Positions 59,501 through 64,000 of a DNA stretch of 64,000 bases are shown here, piece after piece (the first letter of the stretch is position 1; each line of letters opens with the position of its first letter). Under the pieces are notes generated by a model. It was not told the DNA's origin. It saw only the letters and a list, made by a program, of their open reading frames with translations, and made no database searches. A program made the position numbers and the translations under genes. Source of the DNA: Sinonovacula constricta. Taxonomy: Eukaryota > Mollusca > Bivalvia > Cardiida > Solecurtidae. The stretch spans positions 78,182,544-78,246,543 of the forward strand of contig CM017556.1 of NCBI GenBank assembly GCA_007844125.1, given 5' to 3'.

Positions 59501-61244
59501 TAATATTTTCCATAACAAGATAGATTGCCATATTTACACTACCACACCGATTGCTGATGTTCTTAACTCGTGTACATAATCATAATAAGAAATAGACAGT
59601 TTGTTTTATTCAAATTAAGTTCTGTGCAAATACTGGCTGTCACAGAATGATTGATAGTTAGAACAATGATTAAGGGCATTGCATTTTAATGAAAGTGGAA
59701 CAAGCTTTGCTAAGATATAGCATGTACTTTTTAAAGTTTTATTTTTATTTTGACAATGCAAGAAAATTCATCATTTACTTTATAATGAATAGTACTGTTT
59801 TAACCTTTACTGCATTTCCATTAAGCATGGATTAGTTCACTTTGAAACAATGAGTTTGATCTAAAATATTCAATTAATTAATGCTTTTAAACTTTCTAAG
59901 CTTGAACTGACCAAGGTAATGCAAACAGTGTAGCCCCAGATCAATCATACCTGACTAGGACTGAATGATCACAGGTCAATCATCCCTGACTAGAACTGGA
60001 TGATCATGATCTTCACTAATTGCTGCTATGTACAGTACATTTTGTTATCTTTTCATAAAGGAATAAGCAAATTATATATAATGTTATAAAGAGTTAAGTA
60101 AAGGTTAAGCAATCAAAATAATGATTAATTGTTAATTGGACCAATGTGTTATTATTTTTCATTATATTTCTGGTGATGTCAGATCTTTATTTACCCTACT
60201 TTAAGGCTATTAAGAATTGTAAACTGGTTTTAAATGCATAAGCAATAAAAATATAGATTTTTTTTTAAATATTGTTTTGTATATTTTTGTAAAAGCATTA
60301 TTTTGGGGTGTTTTTTGTATTTTTTTTAAATAAATTTAATTACAACAACCTGGATATAATTGTTGTGGTTTTAATGTGGATATTTATTTGGCTGACTTCC
60401 CTGGTTAGTTTGTGAAATGTATGATCTTGAGTTCAATAAGGAAGTGCTTTTTTTAGTTGCGTGGTAACTGTAGATACATATGTCACAGTTGGATGTTCTT
60501 ATATGGTATTATGGCAATAAAGGGCATTGCTTATTGACTTCACAAAATAAACTTAAGATTGATCTATGATAAAAGGAATCTAACAAATAAAAGTTACAAC
60601 AGAATGAAACGTTGTCTGAATATTTCTAAATCTATAAATTTAAGCTGAAGTAATTAGGCTGTAAAATGTGTGTGGTATCCTTTAGCATGTACTAACTATG
60701 ACTCGTTAAAGCCCTATTAACCTTTACAGAGGCAGTCTCAATAATAGTTTTAAATGGTTTGGATGTTAAAAATAATAATAAAAAACATGTGTCTGATGAT
60801 ATAAAGTAAAGAAAATGCTTGCTTTTTACTGGGATTTGAACCCAAGACCTCTTCTATGACAAACCATTACTGTACTGTTCATGCCAGAGATACTTTGTTT
60901 CTGCATCTTATATGCAGTTTTATTTCACATTATCACAATGTTTACAATGTTTACAGACACATTGCTTCATAACATATGTTGTTTTGACAGGTTACGAAAA
61001 TGGTGCTAATACCAGTTTATTTGAAATCAAATCGTCTCATAGGAGGGACATTTGCTGTTGTCTTTAAAAGTCTTCTGTGCCATTTCATCTTTTGTTTATT
61101 AATGCTTCATACCAATTACATTGTGTCACAAGATAGTGTAGCTGTAATTCTTTTTTATGACAAACTTTTAGTGTTTTGGTGTTGTTTGAGTGTTCTTGGG
61201 ATTAGCCGGCATTTTTGCCGATACTGCGCAGCGACATTTCTATC

Positions 61245-61450
61245 ATTATAGCACAGGGGCACTTATGAGGTGCCCAGGGACTGAACCCGGCCGGTCCATT
61301 ATACTGACACCGACGAGTCAGGCGTAATGCTGTCCCCTTAGCCCCGAGCGTTAGGAGGGAAGCCACTACTACCAACTTTAAAGTCTTTAGTTTGACCCGG
61401 CCGGGGTTCGAACCCACGACCTCCCGATCCGCAAGCCGACGCTCTACCAT
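61245..61450 (-). mobile_element. tRNA-derived SINE of a third family
   Basis: On the minus strand 'gatggtagagcgtcggcttg' (A box) and 'gtgggttcgaaccccggc' (B box) open a GC-rich unit that ends near 61245. The short frame translating to a 'VGSNPGRV' phrase is a by-product of the B box. Confidence 0.75.
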
Positions 61451-61803
61451 CTGACAAATATATGTCTGACTTCAAGGCTTCATCATGATAAAGATAGATT
61501 GAGAACTTAGTTAAATTAAGCTATAAGAAACAATCACTTCTGGTCTTGTCCTGCATGTAAGAGGGGATATATTCTGACACACACCTCTACAACTGGGGTG
61601 ATCTAAACAGGTGTTCACCACAGCACACATTGCTTGACAATCATACAACTTTCTCTTTCATTGATAAACAGGCTTGCATGTAATCTCTTGTTTAAAGTAA
61701 AGGTTGTAAATTGTGTTTACTTGTAACAACTGTCTTGTAAGTGTGTTGTGGTTACCTCTAGTATTCTCCAGTGTTATTTATCCATTGCTACCACCTCTTT
61801 CAG

Positions 61804-61869
61804 TCTGAAGGAGAGATGGTGACTGGTCCCAAGCTGGATGTCCTTACTAAGACCTTACAACTGTTTTAA
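61804..61869 (+). CDS. Host gene exon 5 (terminal coding exon)
   Basis: Acceptor 'ctaccacctctttcag' opens SEGEMVTGPKLDVLTKTLQL in phase 0 and the frame ends LF-TAA at 61867-61869. It matches the phase-0 donor of exon 4. The five exons together give about 352 residues. No clear AATAAA was identified soon after the stop. Confidence 0.55.
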   Translation, partial: SEGEMVTGPKLDVLTKTLQLF

Positions 61870-62044
61870 TGTTACTGGTTTAAGCTCCCCTGGCATAAAC
61901 TTAATTTGTTATGGAAATTTGAAGGTAACAGGAACATTTGTATAAGCAAGGCACAATCTGTCAATCTTCTGATAGCTGACTTTGATTAATACAGATATCT
62001 GTATCATGCTATCGTAGCAAAATTTATTCTGAACACTTATTAAT

Positions 62045-62235
62045 TTACTCCTCTGACTTCTTAGCTTTTCACCACGTGGGTCAAGTCCTGTTCATGGTGA
62101 GCGACTTAATGTGAGAAGGTCTTCCAGCTAACTTGCGGTAAGTCGGTGGCTTTACCACATGTGTCTGGGGTCTTCCTCCACCAAAAGGCTGGACCATAAA
62201 TGGTCACTGCAATGTATTTCAAAAACAAAACAAAC
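62045..62235 (+). mobile_element. SINE, copy 5
   Basis: Has 'gtgggtcaagtcctgttc', 'gaaggtcttccagctaac', 'tgtgtctggggtcttcctcc' and tail 'caaaaacaaaacaaac'. The tRNA head is partly lost. Confidence 0.7.
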
Positions 62236-62450
62236 TTATTAATTTACAACTAACTCTCAGATATATGAAGGGAAAACTCTTTGAAAATATACATATCTGT
62301 GTCTGTGAAGGCATTAAAACAACAAGTATAAATGTTTTTGTTATCTGTATTGAACATGCAGTCACATATGTGTCTCTGACAAAATCTGAAATGTAAATTG
62401 ATAAAGTTTATAGAACAAAATGAGCCAATTAGCAACACAGATTGCTTTTT

Positions 62451-63612
62451 AGCTCACCTGAGCACAACATGCTCAAGTTGAGTTTTTTTGACACCCCTCG
62501 TCCGTTGTCCATCAACAGTTGTCCTTCATCACCAATGTTGCTTGTGTTTTTATCCAATTTTTATCCAATTTCAGTCATATTGTAGGCAGCAGATAGGTCA
62601 GTTTTTTTTCTTATTTGCACTATAAGTTCTGACTCTAACTTCACGTAATTATTATCACAAGAGTGGTTGGAGCAGCATCCTGATTGATTTTCAGAATATA
62701 AGTTATTAGATTCAAGTAGTGTGCATAGCCCAGTTTTTATCATTTTCTGCATTAACTTAGTGAATGATAATGTTAATTATATTGGTCTATAGGATCCTGG
62801 GTCATGCGCTGGTTTATTAGGATTTAATATAGGTATTATAACTGCTTCATTCCAGGAATCAAGGATTATAATTTCATCTCCAAATTTATTAAATAGGTTC
62901 AGTATCACTTGTTTAAATTCCGGTGGAGCTGTTTGATTATTTCGTAATGTATACTGTCCTCTCCTCTAGCCCCTTTGCTGCTTAGTGCTATATTTAGCTC
63001 AGTGATGGAGAATGGTTGGTTGTAGCATAATGAGTCATGGCTTTGTTCCTTTTTGATTATTTTTATTTTTGCTGAAATTTTTTTTTTTTCCTAATGAATT
63101 CAGGTTAGTAGCCATCATTGCTGCCCGTTTTGGTGTAGTTATCAACAAAAACTTCCGCATTGGGTCACATAGGTTCAGAAAGTAGGTCACTAGGTCAAAT
63201 TTTAGAAAAACCCTGAGAACATGCTAAAGGTCACATTTTTTGCCCAATCTTTACAAAACTTGAGTTTGTAACAAGGTAACTTGGGGTCAAAAACAAGGTC
63301 TCTGGGTCAAATTTAAAAAAAAAAATCTTGTGAAAATGCTTAGAGTCCTTATTGATGGCCCAATCTTCACCAAACTTGGCCAGAATGTTTGCCAGTATGA
63401 AATCTTAGATATGTTTTGAAGTGGGTCACATAGATTCAGTAGGTCACTAGGTATAATTTTAGAAAATTTTATCAGCCCAGTGGCCACACTAATAGTCCAA
63501 TCTTCACCAAAATTTCTAAAGTAAATAAGTCTTATTAACTTGATGCCAGGTATGACACTACTAAAAGCCCCTGTCCTCAGGTGAGCGATTAAGGGCCATC
63601 ATGGCCCTCTTG
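62451..63612 (+). repeat. Dispersed bivalve-type repeat, interrupted by a LINE fragment
   Basis: Begins 'agctcacctgagcacaac' and ends 'caggtgagcgattaagggcc' then 'atcatggccctcttg', with near-inverted 'agctcacctgag'/'ctcaggtgagc' ends. Inside are phrases 'ggtcactaggtcaaatttta', 'cccaatcttcaccaaacttgg' and 'gtgggtcacatagattcag' repeated with variation. I recall this as a very common repeat in clam genomes. Confidence 0.7.
62555..63110 (-). pseudogene. Reverse transcriptase fragment of a LINE
   Basis: Minus-strand frames show SWNEAVIIPILNPNKPAHD, then PGSYRPI, then LMQKMIKTGLCTLLESNNLY, SENQSGCCSNHS and DNNYVKLESEL. This is the order of the first conserved blocks of non-LTR reverse transcriptases (the 'YRPI' and 'QSGF'-type motifs). 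Frameshifts and stops separate the pieces. The catalytic box is absent. It sits inside the dispersed repeat. Confidence 0.7.
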
Positions 63613-64000
63613 TTTGAAGAATTTCTTGGAAAGAAAAAAGTTGCAATTCTGTAAATATTATTGCTCCAGATATATCCGAGGGATGACTGTATCAATGACA
63701 GAGCTACCCGTGGAGTTCTGATGGAGCAAAATAGCGTTATAAGTTCCTGCAAGTGAACAATGTCTTCATACAACCGAAAGCTTTTTCAAAAAACCTTTAA
63801 AAGTAAATTCCTTCCTTCCATATCTCCTTAAATCTCCCCCATATCTTAAATATTCTCCTGTCGATCATAATTTACACTAGAGGCAGCTTATTGTTCCAAA
63901 GAGACATGCTCTTAGATATAGTTAAAGATTTACTTTCAAGTTGAAGGAGAGAGTTTAATTAAGTGAAATCAATGATAAATTGATACAGGTAAAGTTGGAA
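63613..64000. other. AT-rich DNA to the window edge
   Basis: No supported feature. Confidence 0.4.

Larger units (their letters stand above)
55387..61803 (+). other. Host gene intron 4
   Basis: AT-rich, with SINEs at both ends and a 27-bp tandem repeat. Near 59905-60005 lie degenerate units that recall the 40-bp minisatellite. A missed exon is possible. Confidence 0.45.

Noticed and set aside
61380..61450. Functional tRNA gene on the minus strand
   Set aside because: B box is perfect but it is the head of a longer SINE, and the acceptor stem does not close.

Overview
The window looks like nuclear DNA of an invertebrate animal, most likely a bivalve mollusc. The flanks are AT-rich and gene-sparse, with split genes using GT/AG introns, long microsatellites, tRNA-derived SINEs and small transposons with terminal inverted repeats (TIRs). 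Several dispersed repeats look like ones I know from heterodont bivalves, for example one that ends near 63612 with a boundary reading 'ggccatcatggccctcttg'. I cannot name the species. Everything was read by eye, so exon edges and copy boundaries are estimates.

Region by region. 1-11.7 kb: AT-rich DNA with a probable minus-strand exon of a secreted or surface lectin-like protein (218-583), a possible second exon, a signal-peptide exon (9232-9321), a 240-bp MITE, a LINE relic and microsatellites. 11.7-21.7 kb: a GC-rich, gene-dense island bounded by long TIRs. It is a decayed Polinton/Maverick-like, virus-like element. It carries a retroviral-type integrase, a stub of a large gene that I take for its polymerase, a candidate main structural gene, a fibre/penton-like gene, a phage-fibre-like repeat gene, several small membrane proteins, a coiled-coil gene, and a small gene inside each TIR. 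Nearly every gene has stops, frameshifts or deletions, so this copy should be dead. 21.8-31.6 kb: AT-rich intergenic DNA with microsatellites. 31.6-61.9 kb: a host gene of at least five plus-strand exons, all joined in phase 0, giving about 352 residues that I do not recognise. Its introns hold SINEs, a 1.7-kb TIR transposon with a 9-bp target duplication, and a 1.86-kb array of a 40-bp repeat with higher-order structure. 61.9-64 kb: a dispersed bivalve-type repeat interrupted by a LINE reverse transcriptase fragment.

How the element's genes fit together. The integrase would join the TIR-flanked DNA to the chromosome. The truncated gene at the right would have copied it. The divergent pair at 14.7 kb and the fibre-like genes look like particle components, and the membrane and coiled-coil proteins are accessory. 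Genes are packed in divergent pairs, tail-to-tail overlaps and an ATGA stop/start overlap. Each TIR ends inside a start codon region, so one duplicated TATA box and ATG feed two different genes at the two ends.
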